Origin: JAFAXD01 sp035472475
Lineage (GTDB): Bacteria > Pseudomonadota > Alphaproteobacteria > Rhizobiales > Xanthobacteraceae
Length of the DNA: 64,000 nt
Reading direction: 5' to 3'
NCBI GenBank assembly: GCA_035472475.1
Contig: DATIPA010000036.1
Span: 5,334-69,333 of the forward strand
In this document: one piece after another, positions 27,911 to 36,922 of the stretch
How positions within the stretch are numbered: position 1 is the first letter of the stretch
How the letters are laid out: each line of letters starts with the position of its first letter
Translations under genes and position numbers: made by a program
Notes under the pieces: generated by a model
The model's input: only the letters and a program-made list of their open reading frames with translations
What the model was told of the DNA's origin: nothing
The model's database searches: none

Positions 27911-28850
27911 GGCGCCCCCTGCGTGCGATTGACGTCATCAATCCGATGATTCCATTTGGTGCAACCACCACAAACGCGACGAGCAGGACGCCGACGATCA
28001 GGACGTTGACCGAGCTTGAAATCGTGACCGTCACATATTGCTGCAGCGTTCCAAGCAAAATGGCACCGACCAGCGGTCCGGCCCAGCTGACGGTCCCCCC
28101 GATGATCGGCATCGCGATCGAATTGACGGCGTATTCCAGCCCGAACGCCGATGAGGGCTGCAGGTAGCCGATGTAGTACGGGAATGGCGCGCCCGCCATC
28201 CCCATCAGGGCGCCCGACAACGTCGTGGCAATCAGCTTGAGCTTGAGCGTGGGAACGCCGGACGCCTCGGCGGCGAGCTCGTCGTCCCGGATGGTGGCAA
28301 ACCCATATCCAAGCGCGGAATGTTCGATCGCATACGCGATCGTGAGTGCGATTACCGCCAACGCTAGCATGATCAAGAACAGGTAGTGCACGTAGCTGCC
28401 GATGTAGTCGATCGAACTCGGCCGGATGATGTAGGCGCCACGCGATCCGCCGACGTAGTTCCAATTCACGATCAGTGTCTGCAGCACAACCGCAAGCGCC
28501 AGCGTGGCAATCGCGAAGAATGCCCCGCGCAACCGAAGGGTCAGATAACCCGTGCCAAGGCCGATCAATCCGGAAACCGCCGCCGCAATCAGGATCAGCG
28601 CTGGAATCGGCATCGGATAGAACTTGTAGAAGAACACCGTCGAATAAGCGCCAATCGCAAAAAAGGCCGCACTCCCGAAATTAACGTACCCGGTATAGCC
28701 ACCAAGAATATTCCAGGCGGTCGCCAGTACAATGAACTGCAGCACCGTGTAGCCGGCAAAGAACACGTAGTCATTGTTGATTGCCAAAGCGCAGCCGAAG
28801 ATCAACGCAGCGACCGCCAAGGCGACGAGAAAAAAAGCTCCCCAGCGCAT
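27891..28850 (-). CDS. livM: Branched-chain amino acid-type ABC transporter permease LivM
   Basis: A 319-residue permease with about eight to ten hydrophobic helices. The family motif WNILGGYTGYVNFGSAAFFAIGAY appears near residue 45, and GGTVSWAGPLVGAILLGTLQQY near 250. It shares one base with the stop of livH. The C-terminal basic tail (RRGRRERKPA) is cytoplasmic by the positive-inside rule. Confidence 0.95.
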   Translation of the reverse strand: MRWGAFFLVALAVAALIFGCALAINNDYVFFAGYTVLQFIVLATAWNILGGYTGYVNFGSAAFFAIGAYSTVFFYKFYPMPIPALILIAAAVSGLIGLGTGYLTLRLRGAFFAIATLALAVVLQTLIVNWNYVGGSRGAYIIRPSSIDYIGSYVHYLFLIMLALAVIALTIAYAIEHSALGYGFATIRDDELAAEASGVPTLKLKLIATTLSGALMGMAGAPFPYYIGYLQPSSAFGLEYAVNSIAMPIIGGTVSWAGPLVGAILLGTLQQYVTVTISSSVNVLIVGVLLVAFVVVAPNGIIGLMTSIARRGRRERKPA

Positions 28851-29722
28851 CAGCGTCCCAGAATGCCCGCCGGCCGAAATGCCAGCGTCAGGAGGAGGAT
28901 TCCGAATGAGACGGCCGGCGCCCAGGAGGGCCCGTAGAACGTGGCCGTCAGACTTTCTGCGACCCCGAGTAGCATGGCGGCGATGACGGTCCCGGGCAGG
29001 CTGCCGAGGCCGCCGAGCACACAGATCGCAAACACGCGGCCGATGTATTCACGGCCGACCGAAGGCTCGACCGGCTGGATGATGATCAGGAACGCGCCGG
29101 CAAGCGATGCGGTCGCAATCGAAATCGCAAATGCGGTGCGTTTGATGCGGGTCGGGCTCGCCGCCATGAGCCGCAAGGCCAACTGGTCCTGGGCTACCGC
29201 CATGATGGCGCGCCCCATGAATGTCCGCGACAGAAACACCTGCAGCACGATGAACATCAATATCGAGATCATGCACGGGATCAGCATGCGCTTGGGCAGA
29301 TTGACGAACCCGATATTGATTGATTGGTCGATATAGCTCGCCTGCACGTAGCGATAGTCGACGCCAAACACGAGGATCAGCAGAACTTCGGTGATGAACA
29401 GGAGGCCGAAGAAGAACGCCAAGCCGCTCAACGCCTCGCGTCCGCGAGTTTCGAACGCGAGGTAGTAGATCTGATAAATTGCCGCGCCGAGTGCATAGAA
29501 TGCCGGGAGAGCGATCAGCGCCGCCACAATCGGGTCAATGCCGAACTGGGCATTGAGCATGTAGGCAATATACGACCCAAGAATGATGAACGCCGGATGC
29601 GCGATATTGACGATGTCGAGAATGCCGAACGAAATCGAGATACCAATCGTCACTGCGGCGTAGAACCCGCCGAGCAACAGCCCAGCGATCAGCGCGTTGA
29701 TGACGAGCTCAAACGAAAACAC
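28850..29722 (-). CDS. livH: Branched-chain amino acid-type ABC transporter permease LivH
   Basis: A 290-residue permease that opens the livHMGF operon. The LivH motif GISISFGILDIVNIAHPAF is followed by several helices and by GGLGSLPGTVIAAMLLGVAESL near the C-terminus. The gene is divergent from the FAD monooxygenase at 29831, with a 108-base shared promoter region in which I see no clear operator. Confidence 0.95.
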   Translation of the reverse strand: MFSFELVINALIAGLLLGGFYAAVTIGISISFGILDIVNIAHPAFIILGSYIAYMLNAQFGIDPIVAALIALPAFYALGAAIYQIYYLAFETRGREALSGLAFFFGLLFITEVLLILVFGVDYRYVQASYIDQSINIGFVNLPKRMLIPCMISILMFIVLQVFLSRTFMGRAIMAVAQDQLALRLMAASPTRIKRTAFAISIATASLAGAFLIIIQPVEPSVGREYIGRVFAICVLGGLGSLPGTVIAAMLLGVAESLTATFYGPSWAPAVSFGILLLTLAFRPAGILGR

Positions 29723-29830
29723 GTGCGTCCCCTCTGGCCCCGCCCGGCGCGTGCCCGACCGCAGTTTTTTGCCAGTGTGCAGTAAGGTTTGCGGCTTGGC
29801 TAGCCCTAGGACGCGGGCTGGGGACGGAGC

Positions 29831-31033
29831 ATGAAAGCGCTCATCATCGGGGGATCGATTGCCGGGCTGTTCGCGGCCTTGCTGCTGCGCAGGCGCGGCA
29901 TCGATGTCGTGGTGTGCGAGCGCGCCAGGTCGGAGCTATCCGGACGAGGCGCCGGGATTGCGACGCATCCGCAGATCCTTGACGTGCTGGAGCTCCTGGG
30001 ACTCGACACCCGTGGACTGGGCATCACGATCGATGCCCGACGGATGTTCGGCCGCGACGGGAAATTGGTTGCCGAGCATAGGCGGCGCCAAGTCATGACA
30101 TCCTGGGATCGGTTGTTCACGCTGTTGCGCGCCGACTTGCCAGGCAGTTGCTACGGGCAGGGGCAGGAGTTCATTCGAGCGGAGCAGCGTGGCGGGGCAG
30201 TGACCGCTCACTTCGCCGACCGGAGTACCGCCACGGCCGACGTGGTGATTGGAGCGGACGGTTTGCGTTCTTCCGTGCGCGCCGCGATGCTTGCGAACGA
30301 CCCTTTGCGCTATGCCGGGTACGTGGCATGGCGCGCGCTCGCACCGGAGCAATCGTTTCCGCCGGCGCTGCACCGCGATCTGTTCGACGCCTTGGGATTC
30401 TGCTTGCCGCCAGGCGAGCAGATGGTGGGCTATCCGGTTGCTGGTCCTGGCAACGACCTGCGGCCAGGCCATCGGCGCTACAACATCGTCTGGTACCGGC
30501 CGGCGGACGAGGTCACGCTTGCGCGGCTCCTGACTGACGTTACCGGGCAACGTCACGAGGTTTCAATCCCGCCGCCGCTGGTTGCCGAGGCGGTCGTCGT
30601 GGCGCTCCACGCGGCGGCGGACGCGCTGCTGGCGCCGCAATTTCGCGACGTCGTTTCACTTGCAGAGAGACCGTTTCTGCAGCCGATCTACGACATCGAA
30701 GTGCCGCGCATGTGCGCGGGCCGGATCGCGCTGATCGGCGATGCCGCCTTCGTGGCGCGTCCGCATGTCGGGGCAGGCGTCGCCAAGGCGGCGCAGGACG
30801 CGATGGTGCTGGCAGACGCGCTCGCCACGGGTTCCGACGTTGAATCCGCGCTGCGTGCGTTTGAATCCGCCCGGCTCCCGATCGGCCGGCGCATCGTTAT
30901 GCGCGCCCGCGATCTCGGCGCTGCCATGCAGGCTAGGCACACCAGCGAGCGCGAGCGCGCCATGGCGGCGCGTTACCGCGAGCCGGACGCGGTCCTGGTG
31001 GATACCGCAACCTTGGATTTTCTCACTACTTAG
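29831..31033 (+). CDS. FAD-dependent aromatic-ring monooxygenase
   Basis: A 400-residue class A flavin monooxygenase (PHBH fold). It shows the N-terminal ALIIGGSIAGLFAALLLRRRG with ERARSELSGRGAGI, the mid-chain VVIGADGLRSSVRAAML (DG motif) and the C-terminal IALIGDAAFVARPHVGAGVAKAAQDA (GD motif). The GRGAGI segment and ARPHVGAG resemble 2,6-dihydroxypyridine 3-hydroxylase and related N-heterocycle hydroxylases, so a hydroxylated pyridine or benzoate is a possible substrate. The ribosome site GGGGACGGAGC precedes the ATG. It converges with the dehydrogenase gene by a 4-base overlap. Confidence 0.9.
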   Translation: MKALIIGGSIAGLFAALLLRRRGIDVVVCERARSELSGRGAGIATHPQILDVLELLGLDTRGLGITIDARRMFGRDGKLVAEHRRRQVMTSWDRLFTLLRADLPGSCYGQGQEFIRAEQRGGAVTAHFADRSTATADVVIGADGLRSSVRAAMLANDPLRYAGYVAWRALAPEQSFPPALHRDLFDALGFCLPPGEQMVGYPVAGPGNDLRPGHRRYNIVWYRPADEVTLARLLTDVTGQRHEVSIPPPLVAEAVVVALHAAADALLAPQFRDVVSLAERPFLQPIYDIEVPRMCAGRIALIGDAAFVARPHVGAGVAKAAQDAMVLADALATGSDVESALRAFESARLPIGRRIVMRARDLGAAMQARHTSERERAMAARYREPDAVLVDTATLDFLTT

Positions 31034-31938
31034 CGCCTGCGAGGCGCCCGCTTGCGTTTCACCCCGGCCATCTCCTCAAGCACCGCGCAGACTGCCGCCG
31101 TGTCATGCGCCCCGTGCCCCATGGACAGGGCCGCCGCATAGATCGGCAGTGTTGCGCTCATCAGCGGCGTTGGGCACCCGAGCGACGCCGCGTGATCTCC
31201 GATCACCGCCAAGTCCTTTTGCCAGAGCTTGATCGTCATGGTGGCGCTCTCGTAGCGATCCCGCACCATCATGGGCGCGCGCAACTCGAAGACGCGCGAG
31301 TTTCCGGCTCCTGACTTCACCAGCTCGAATACGCGAGCGGGATCGAGCCCGGACTTGATGCCGAGCACCATGGCCTCGGCGCTCGCGACGTTGTGGATCG
31401 CGACCAGGAGGTTGGCGACATATTTCATGCGGCTGCCATTGCCGAAGGCGCCGACATCGTGAACAGCCCGGGCAAAGCCGAGGAACACCGGACGCAGCTT
31501 CGCGATCGTGCAGCTGTCGCCACTGGCGTAGATCACCAGATCCTTGACCTTGGCTTGCGCGCCGGTGCCGCTGACAGGGCAATCGAGCGCCACGTGGCCA
31601 GCGCGCGCCAGCGCGCCCTGCGCGGCCGTCTTGTCCGCGAGGGTGAACGTGCTGGCTTCGATGACGACCCGGCGCGGCAGCCTGGCGGCGGCAATGGCGG
31701 CGACGGTCGCACCGAGTGCTGCCGGGTGCGGCAGGCTCGTGATGATCACCGGTGCCTGCGCGGCGAGCGCCGCGGCGTCCGCCGCCAGCTCGACCCCTAT
31801 CTTGCGGACAGCGCGCCGGCGCGCCGGATCGATGTCGAAGCCAATCACCCGGAAACCCGCCGCAACGATGTTCTTGGCGAAGGCACCCCCCATGATGCCG
31901 AGGCCCACGATGCCGACTGTTTGCTTGCCGCTGCGCAT
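31030..31938 (-). CDS. NAD(P)-binding dehydrogenase, 3-hydroxyisobutyrate dehydrogenase family
   Basis: A 302-residue beta-hydroxyacid dehydrogenase. The Rossmann motif is VGIVGLGIMGGAFAKNIVAAG. The substrate-binding segment DCPVSGTGAQAK and the catalytic-lysine segment GNGSRMKYVANLLVAIHNV are clear. Substrates in this family are short 3-hydroxy acids or semialdehydes. It overlaps the convergent FAD monooxygenase by four bases, with the TAA stop shared with part of the other gene's TAG. It is divergent from the GlcG/HbpS-like gene. Confidence 0.92.
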   Translation of the reverse strand: MRSGKQTVGIVGLGIMGGAFAKNIVAAGFRVIGFDIDPARRRAVRKIGVELAADAAALAAQAPVIITSLPHPAALGATVAAIAAARLPRRVVIEASTFTLADKTAAQGALARAGHVALDCPVSGTGAQAKVKDLVIYASGDSCTIAKLRPVFLGFARAVHDVGAFGNGSRMKYVANLLVAIHNVASAEAMVLGIKSGLDPARVFELVKSGAGNSRVFELRAPMMVRDRYESATMTIKLWQKDLAVIGDHAASLGCPTPLMSATLPIYAAALSMGHGAHDTAAVCAVLEEMAGVKRKRAPRRR

Positions 31939-32010
31939 TCTACTCCTCCGTTGCGGCCTTTCTCGCCGCGATGAGATCGCCTATCGTGGGCCGCAACGGG
32001 GAGAGGGACA

Positions 32011-32451
32011 ATGTCAATCACGCTCGCGCAAGCCAGCACCATCGTCGATGTCGCACTCAAGAAGGGACGGGAGCTCAACCTGCGTCCGCTTGTTGTCGCG
32101 GTCTTGGACGCGGGCGGGCATCTCGTCGCCTACAAGCGCGAGGACAAATCGGCGATCCTGCGGTTCGAAATCGCCTCCGGAAAAGCCTACGGCGCGCTCG
32201 GCATGGGCTTTGGGTCGCGCGGCCTGTTTGAACGTGCCCAGAAAAACCCGATGTTCATCACGACACTCGGCATGGTGAGCCAAGGGAGGGTCATGGCGGT
32301 GCCGGGCGGCGTCCTGATCCAGAACGCGCAGGGCGATACCGTCGGGGCGGTCGGTATTTCCGGCGACACGTCGGACAACGACGAGGCGTGCGCCGTCGCC
32401 GGCATAGCGGCCGCCGGATTGCAGGCCGAGACTGGACTAGGCAAGGGCTAG
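32011..32451 (+). CDS. GlcG/HbpS family (DUF336) protein
   Basis: A 146-residue protein of the GlcG/HbpS family. Typical features are MSITLAQASTIVDVALKKG, VAVLDAGGHLVAYKRED, the PMFITTLGMVSQGRVMAVPGG turn and GAVGISGDTSDNDEACAVAG. The HbpS branch binds heme or cobalamin in Streptomyces; many relatives sit beside catabolic oxidoreductases with unknown roles. Here it precedes an LLM flavin enzyme by 16 bases, so the two are likely co-transcribed. Confidence 0.92.
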   Translation: MSITLAQASTIVDVALKKGRELNLRPLVVAVLDAGGHLVAYKREDKSAILRFEIASGKAYGALGMGFGSRGLFERAQKNPMFITTLGMVSQGRVMAVPGGVLIQNAQGDTVGAVGISGDTSDNDEACAVAGIAAAGLQAETGLGKG

Positions 32452-32467
32452 CAGGAACGGGGGACAC

Positions 32468-33574
32468 ATGAAGCTCGGCTTCTTCACCATGCCGATCCAT
32501 CCGCTGGACAAGGATTGGCGCCAGTCGCTCGCCGAAGATCGCGAGGCCTTTATCCTTGCCGATGAGCTCGGTTTCAGCGAGGCCTATTGCGGCGAGCACG
32601 CGACCGATCGCGCCGAAAACATCACCTCATGCGTCATGTTCCTGTCGACCCTCGTCGACGCAACCCGGCGCATCAAACTTGGCACCGGCACCGTCAATTT
32701 GCCGAACTCACATCCGGTGACGGTCGCCTCGCAGATCGCCATGCTCGATCACCTGCTGGACGGCCGGTTCATTTTCGGCATCAGCCCGGGCGGCTTGCTC
32801 TCGGATGCCGAGGCCTATGGCAATCTCGACGCCGATCGCAACGCGATGTTTGTCGAGGCGATCAATCAGGTGCTCGCAATTTGGCAAGGCGACCCGCCCT
32901 ATGGGCTCGCGGGCCGATTCTGGAACGTATCGGTTGAACGCCACTTCATGCCTGGAATCGGGCAAGGATTCATCGCAAAGCCGCTGCAACGTCCGCATCC
33001 GCCGATCGTAGTGACGGTGGTAGCGCCGTTTTCCAAGGGTGTGACCGAGGCGGCGGCGCGGGGATGGGACCCGATCTCCGCCAACTTCCTGATGCCGGCG
33101 TGGGTGAAAAGCCATTGGCCGAACTACGTCGAGGGCTGCGCGCGCGCCGGCCGCCCGGCCGATCCGGCCAACTGGCGCGTTGCCAAAAGCATCTTTGTCG
33201 CGGATGACGACGCAACCGCGCGTCGTTATGCGACCGACCCCGACAGCCCGTACCGGTATTACTATCACCAGCTTCTCACCAAGCTTGTTCGCAATGGGCG
33301 GGCAGATCTGTTCAAGACGCGGCGCGATCAGCCCGACGAGGAAGTGACCCTGGACGGAGTTTGCGACGCGCTGATTGTCCATGGCTCGCCCTCCAAAGTC
33401 GTCGACGAACTTCTGGCATTTCGCGAACAGGTCGGCCATTTCGGAACGCTGCTCTATGCCGGCAAGGATTGGCGCAGTCCCGCCTTGGCGCGGCGCTCGA
33501 TGCAACTGATGGCCGAAAAGGTGATGCCGCAGCTCAATAATGCCATTACACGGGCGACCGCAGCCGCCGAGTAA
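32468..33574 (+). CDS. LLM-class (luciferase-like) flavin-dependent oxidoreductase
   Basis: A 368-residue bacterial-luciferase-fold monooxygenase using FMNH2. It shows KLGFFTMPIHPLD at the start, LADELGFSEAYCGEHATD, IKLGTGTVNLPNSHPVTVASQIAMLDHLLDGRF (quoted in part) and the RPHPPIVVTVVAPF segment. Such enzymes carry out Baeyer-Villiger, desulfonation or ring-opening reactions on varied substrates. It follows the GlcG/HbpS gene closely. No flavin reductase is adjacent. Confidence 0.9.
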   Translation: MKLGFFTMPIHPLDKDWRQSLAEDREAFILADELGFSEAYCGEHATDRAENITSCVMFLSTLVDATRRIKLGTGTVNLPNSHPVTVASQIAMLDHLLDGRFIFGISPGGLLSDAEAYGNLDADRNAMFVEAINQVLAIWQGDPPYGLAGRFWNVSVERHFMPGIGQGFIAKPLQRPHPPIVVTVVAPFSKGVTEAAARGWDPISANFLMPAWVKSHWPNYVEGCARAGRPADPANWRVAKSIFVADDDATARRYATDPDSPYRYYYHQLLTKLVRNGRADLFKTRRDQPDEEVTLDGVCDALIVHGSPSKVVDELLAFREQVGHFGTLLYAGKDWRSPALARRSMQLMAEKVMPQLNNAITRATAAAE

Positions 33575-33629
33575 TATCGTTCCCACGACGAACCCTTGCG
33601 CGCCTTCGCCGGCATGCCATGTTGAACGC

Positions 33630-34109
33630 GTGTCGAAGTTCGGCGAATCACCCCTCTACGACGGCCGGCAATCGGTGACCGCGCTCGCGGTCGCGCGCGG
33701 CAGTCAGCGGCTGCTGACATCGCTTGGCCGCTCGTGCGTGTGCGAGCTTCCCTTGCCGTCCGGGCGCCGGGCTGACCTCGTTGCGCTCGCGGACGACGGC
33801 GAGATCTGGATCGTCGAGGTTAAATCATCGGTCGCCGATTTCCGCGCCGATCAGAAATGGCGGGACTATCGAATGCACTGCGATCGGTTGCTCTTTGCAA
33901 CCGCTGCCGACGTGCCACGTCATATTTTTCCTGATGATGCGGGGCTGATTGTTGCGGACGAGTTTGGCGCCGATCTCGTACGCGAGCCTCCCGAGCATCG
34001 GCTGCACGCGGCGACGCGCAAGACGATGCTGTTGCTGATTGCACGCGCGGCCGCACACCGATTGCAGAAGTTGGCTGACCCGCATGGGCCTTACGCGGCC
34101 GAAGTGTGA
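33630..34109 (+). CDS. mmcB: MmcB family DNA repair protein
   Basis: A 159-residue protein with an endonuclease-like (PD-(D/E)XK) pattern: RRADLVALADDGEIWIVEVKSS, with the E-x-K at VEVK, followed by ADFRADQKWRDYRMHCDRLLFAT. This matches MmcB, an alphaproteobacterial protein linked to mutagenic repair and CtrA control in Caulobacter. The GTG at 33630 is preferred because the longer frame overlaps the end of the LLM gene. A small hairpin (ATCACACTCA...TGAGTGCGAT, one mismatch) lies 35 bases downstream. Confidence 0.88.
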   Translation: MSKFGESPLYDGRQSVTALAVARGSQRLLTSLGRSCVCELPLPSGRRADLVALADDGEIWIVEVKSSVADFRADQKWRDYRMHCDRLLFATAADVPRHIFPDDAGLIVADEFGADLVREPPEHRLHAATRKTMLLLIARAAAHRLQKLADPHGPYAAEV

Positions 34110-34391
34110 CGGTGCGCCATGCGCTGTGCTGCGGTGAAGCGCTAGATCACACTCAGCGGGATTTGAGTGCGATGCGGCAGGACAGCCCAGCGGCGGCGCC
34201 AAGCCAATATCGGTGCGGCTTGTCGTAATCTCGCAACTCACTGAAATGTAATAATATATCATGTGTGCGCGAAGGCCGTGCGGCACTCACGTCGTTGTGT
34301 TTGCAAGTGCGAACACGTGGCCTTTTTTAGGCTCATCTGCGCGCCATTTGTAGGCGCATGCAGGGCGGCGAGACCTGACGGAGACCTGACC

Positions 34392-34634
34392 ATGAAGACC
34401 ACGATCAAGCTGATGCTTCTGGCCGCCGCGGGCGGCGCGCTGCTGGCCGCTCCGGCTTCGGCCCAACCCAACCATCGGCGGGCGGCGCATACCTTCCAGT
34501 ACAGCCCGGCTCCGGGCGTGTTCCAGAACGACACCGTCAACCAAGCCGGCCAATACCTCGGCCGCGACCCCGATCCGAACGTTCGCAGCCAAATCCTCAA
34601 GGACGACAGCGAATACAACGGCAACGGCTACTAA
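34392..34634 (+). CDS. Small secreted protein of unknown function
   Basis: An 80-residue protein with a clear signal peptide (MKTTIKLMLLAAAGGALLAA, cleavage after PASA), leaving about 57 mature residues rich in Asn, Asp and Tyr: QPNHRRAAHTFQYSPAPGVF, then NQAGQYLGRDPDPNVRSQIL and a DSEYNGNGY tail. No cysteines. The ribosome site GGAG lies eight bases before the ATG, inside an 11-bp tandem duplication (GAGACCTGAC at 34370 and 34381). A strong terminator follows, so this is a monocistronic, probably well-expressed gene. Function not recognised. Confidence 0.85.
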   Translation: MKTTIKLMLLAAAGGALLAAPASAQPNHRRAAHTFQYSPAPGVFQNDTVNQAGQYLGRDPDPNVRSQILKDDSEYNGNGY

Positions 34635-34680
34635 CGCACGAACTGTCAGCGTCCTCCCAGCGAGGACTGATGGCGGGCCA

Positions 34681-34712
34681 AAAGCCCCGGAGTTCTGCTC
34701 CGGGGCTTTCTG
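34681..34712 (+). terminator. Intrinsic terminator after the small secreted protein
   Basis: A perfect 12-bp stem AAAGCCCCGGAG / CTCCGGGGCTTT with loop TTCTG, followed by CTGCGTTT. The A-rich left side and T-rich right side make it effective in both directions. It isolates the small secreted gene from the amidohydrolase gene downstream. Confidence 0.85.
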
Positions 34713-34858
34713 CGTTTGATGTGCCAGCCCGGCCGCAAGCCGCACCGTGGACGGCCCAGCTCTGCGGTTCGCCGCCTTGCCGCTTGATCACGCGAAGGTG
34801 TACTTTTGCGGCTACACGCCGGTGCCGTCGCCCGGCGGCCTATGCGGGAACGCCATCC

Positions 34859-36112
34859 ATGCTGGAACGATCGCCCAAGGCCTTTCGTGAACTCGACGAA
34901 ATTACCATCAAAACCGATACTCGCGACATTCTCTCGCACGCGACCAAGCAATCCGAAAGCTACGAAGATTATTTTCTGGTCGACATCGACGCCCATGTGA
35001 CCGAAACCCAGTTCTGGCCGGAAATCATTGCGCGCGTCGACAATGACGTCATTCGCCAGATGGGCGAGGCTCAGTTCATGCGCCCCGGAGCAGGCAATAC
35101 CGCCCTGCTCAATGCCGTTCCCGGGATGACCTATCAGCCACTGCACGGACGCATCCCGCACCAGGCCGGATTGCTCGAACCGGTCGAGGCCAAGGGTTGT
35201 CACCATTTCACGGAACTTGCCCGCCGCGCCATGGACGCGATGGGCATCGACTATCAGATCGTGTTCCCAACGCCGATGCTGCTGCTGGGGATGCATCCGC
35301 AGGAAGACATCGAGGTAGCACTCTCGAAAGCCTACAATCGCTGGGCCACAGAGTGCATCCTGCCCGACGATGCGCGTCTCAAGGGCTTGGCCTATCTGCC
35401 GTTCAACACCCCGGAAGCTTGCGTCGAAGAGGTCGAGCGCTACGCCAATGATCCCAACATCATTGGCTTCACGGTCACCTCGACCCGCAATCGGCCGATC
35501 CATCACAATCGCTATATGCGGCTCTACTCGGCGATCGAAGCAACCGGCAAACCGTTGGCCTGGCACTCCGGCTTCAATTGGGGCGACCCGTCATTCGCTC
35601 AGCTCAATCGCTTCATCTCGATGCACTCGCTCTCGTTTGTGCATTACAGCCTCATTCACATGACCAACTGGATCATCAACGGGCTGCCGGAGCGGTTTCC
35701 CAAGCTGAAGCTGCTGTGGGTCGAGAGCGGTTGCGCCTGGATTCCGTTCCTGATGCAACGGCTCGACCACGAGTACATGATGCGCTCTTGTGAGGCGCCG
35801 GCGCTCAAGCGGCTGCCGAGCGAATACATGCGCGACATGTACTACACGACCCAGCCGCTCGAGCGTTCCAACCTGAAGATCCTGCAGTGCACGCTGGAAG
35901 CGTTCCACGCTGAAACCCAGCTGCTGTTCGCGTCGGACTGGCCGCACTGGGACTTCGATCCGCCCTCATCGATCACGACCCTGCCGTTCCTGTCGGATCC
36001 GGCCAAGCGCAATATTCTCGGGCTCAATGCCGCGCGCCTCTTCAACCTCGAAGTCAAGCGGATGCGGCCGCGGGCCAAAGATGTGCTTGCTGCCCGCCCG
36101 GGCATCTCCTGA
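34859..36112 (+). CDS. Amidohydrolase family protein (ACMSD-like)
   Basis: A 417-residue metal-dependent hydrolase or decarboxylase of the ACMSD/amidohydrolase-2 group. The first metal motif is VDIDAHVTE (D-x-H in place of H-x-H). WHSGFNWGD and LLFASDWPHWDFDPP supply the later histidine and the catalytic aspartate; ILGLNAARLFNL is the family end. The ATG at 34859 is chosen because the frame upstream runs through the terminator. It is followed after eight bases by a small unknown gene and then by a Rieske protein, which suggests a shared function. Confidence 0.9.
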   Translation: MLERSPKAFRELDEITIKTDTRDILSHATKQSESYEDYFLVDIDAHVTETQFWPEIIARVDNDVIRQMGEAQFMRPGAGNTALLNAVPGMTYQPLHGRIPHQAGLLEPVEAKGCHHFTELARRAMDAMGIDYQIVFPTPMLLLGMHPQEDIEVALSKAYNRWATECILPDDARLKGLAYLPFNTPEACVEEVERYANDPNIIGFTVTSTRNRPIHHNRYMRLYSAIEATGKPLAWHSGFNWGDPSFAQLNRFISMHSLSFVHYSLIHMTNWIINGLPERFPKLKLLWVESGCAWIPFLMQRLDHEYMMRSCEAPALKRLPSEYMRDMYYTTQPLERSNLKILQCTLEAFHAETQLLFASDWPHWDFDPPSSITTLPFLSDPAKRNILGLNAARLFNLEVKRMRPRAKDVLAARPGIS

Positions 36113-36120
36113 GCGAGCCG

Positions 36121-36441
36121 ATGGCGGAGATCGAAGCAAGGGCGGAGCAAATCACTGCGACGGAGGCCACGGCCTGCGGCGATGCGTTCGTCGCAGCGGC
36201 TGAGCGAGCGCTCGCCTCGGGTGACCTCGATCTCGTGGCGGACGCGGAGCTTGAGCGCGTGCTGACGGCGGCGGTTCGGCTTTACGCCGCCAAGGTTGAT
36301 CTCGACGGCAAGTTGATCAGCCCGGTCGCGGCCGACAAGCTCACGCCGACCGATGTGGTCGTATCCGTCACCGCCATGGTTCGGGCAGTCGGGCTCAACT
36401 TGTGGGACCTGTCCATGTGGTTCCAACGTCCGCATTCATAG
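36121..36441 (+). CDS. Conserved-looking small protein linked to the amidohydrolase
   Basis: A 106-residue acidic, helical protein with no signal, cysteine or membrane segment. It is Ala/Glu/Asp-rich in the first half (ATACGDAFVAAAERALASGD) and ends with VVSVTAMVRAVGLNLWDLSM, an amphipathic helix. It starts eight bases after the amidohydrolase stop and precedes the Rieske gene by 43. It is not recognised as a known family; a small partner subunit is possible. Confidence 0.75.
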   Translation: MAEIEARAEQITATEATACGDAFVAAAERALASGDLDLVADAELERVLTAAVRLYAAKVDLDGKLISPVAADKLTPTDVVVSVTAMVRAVGLNLWDLSMWFQRPHS

Positions 36442-36484
36442 AGCCGGCGGCCTTCACATCAGAAACAATCACCGGGAGAGACAC

Positions 36485-36922
36485 ATGCGTGAGATCAACG
36501 TTGGGCCGGCCTCGACCTTCGCCGACCCGGGTCGCAAGTTGATCGAATCGGATGGTGTCGAGGTCGGCGTATTCAAGCTGGGCGGCGAATTCTTCGCATA
36601 CGAAAACGTTTGCCCACACATGGGTGGGCCGGCCTGTCAGGGCAAGATCATTGCCAAGGTCGAAGAAGTGGTCGCCGACGATCGGACCAGCAAGGGCCTG
36701 GAATTCTCCAAGACCAAGATCAACGTGGTCTGTCCATGGCACGGGTTTGAGTTCGACATCCGCACCGGGCGTCATCACGGCAACCCGCGCTACCGGCTCA
36801 AGCCGATCAAGGTGCGGGTCGAAGGCGTGGACGTGATCGTGACCTTGCCGGATGCGAAGAGAGACCAGAACGTAACCGTGCAGCCGACCGTTGACGGAAG
36901 CGCGACGCGGCCGGAATTCTGA
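36485..36922 (+). CDS. Rieske [2Fe-2S] ferredoxin-like protein
   Basis: A 145-residue protein with one Rieske domain. Box 1 is CPHMGGP (C43, H45) and box 2 is CPWHGFEFD (C83, H86), so all four cluster ligands are present. About 37 residues separate the boxes, with a charged loop (VEEVVADDRTSKGLEFSKTK), longer than in typical small ferredoxins. The ATG at 36485 has GGGAGAG upstream. It would pass electrons to, or regulate, an oxygenase, but no oxygenase alpha subunit is adjacent, so its partner is unknown. Confidence 0.92.
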   Translation: MREINVGPASTFADPGRKLIESDGVEVGVFKLGGEFFAYENVCPHMGGPACQGKIIAKVEEVVADDRTSKGLEFSKTKINVVCPWHGFEFDIRTGRHHGNPRYRLKPIKVRVEGVDVIVTLPDAKRDQNVTVQPTVDGSATRPEF

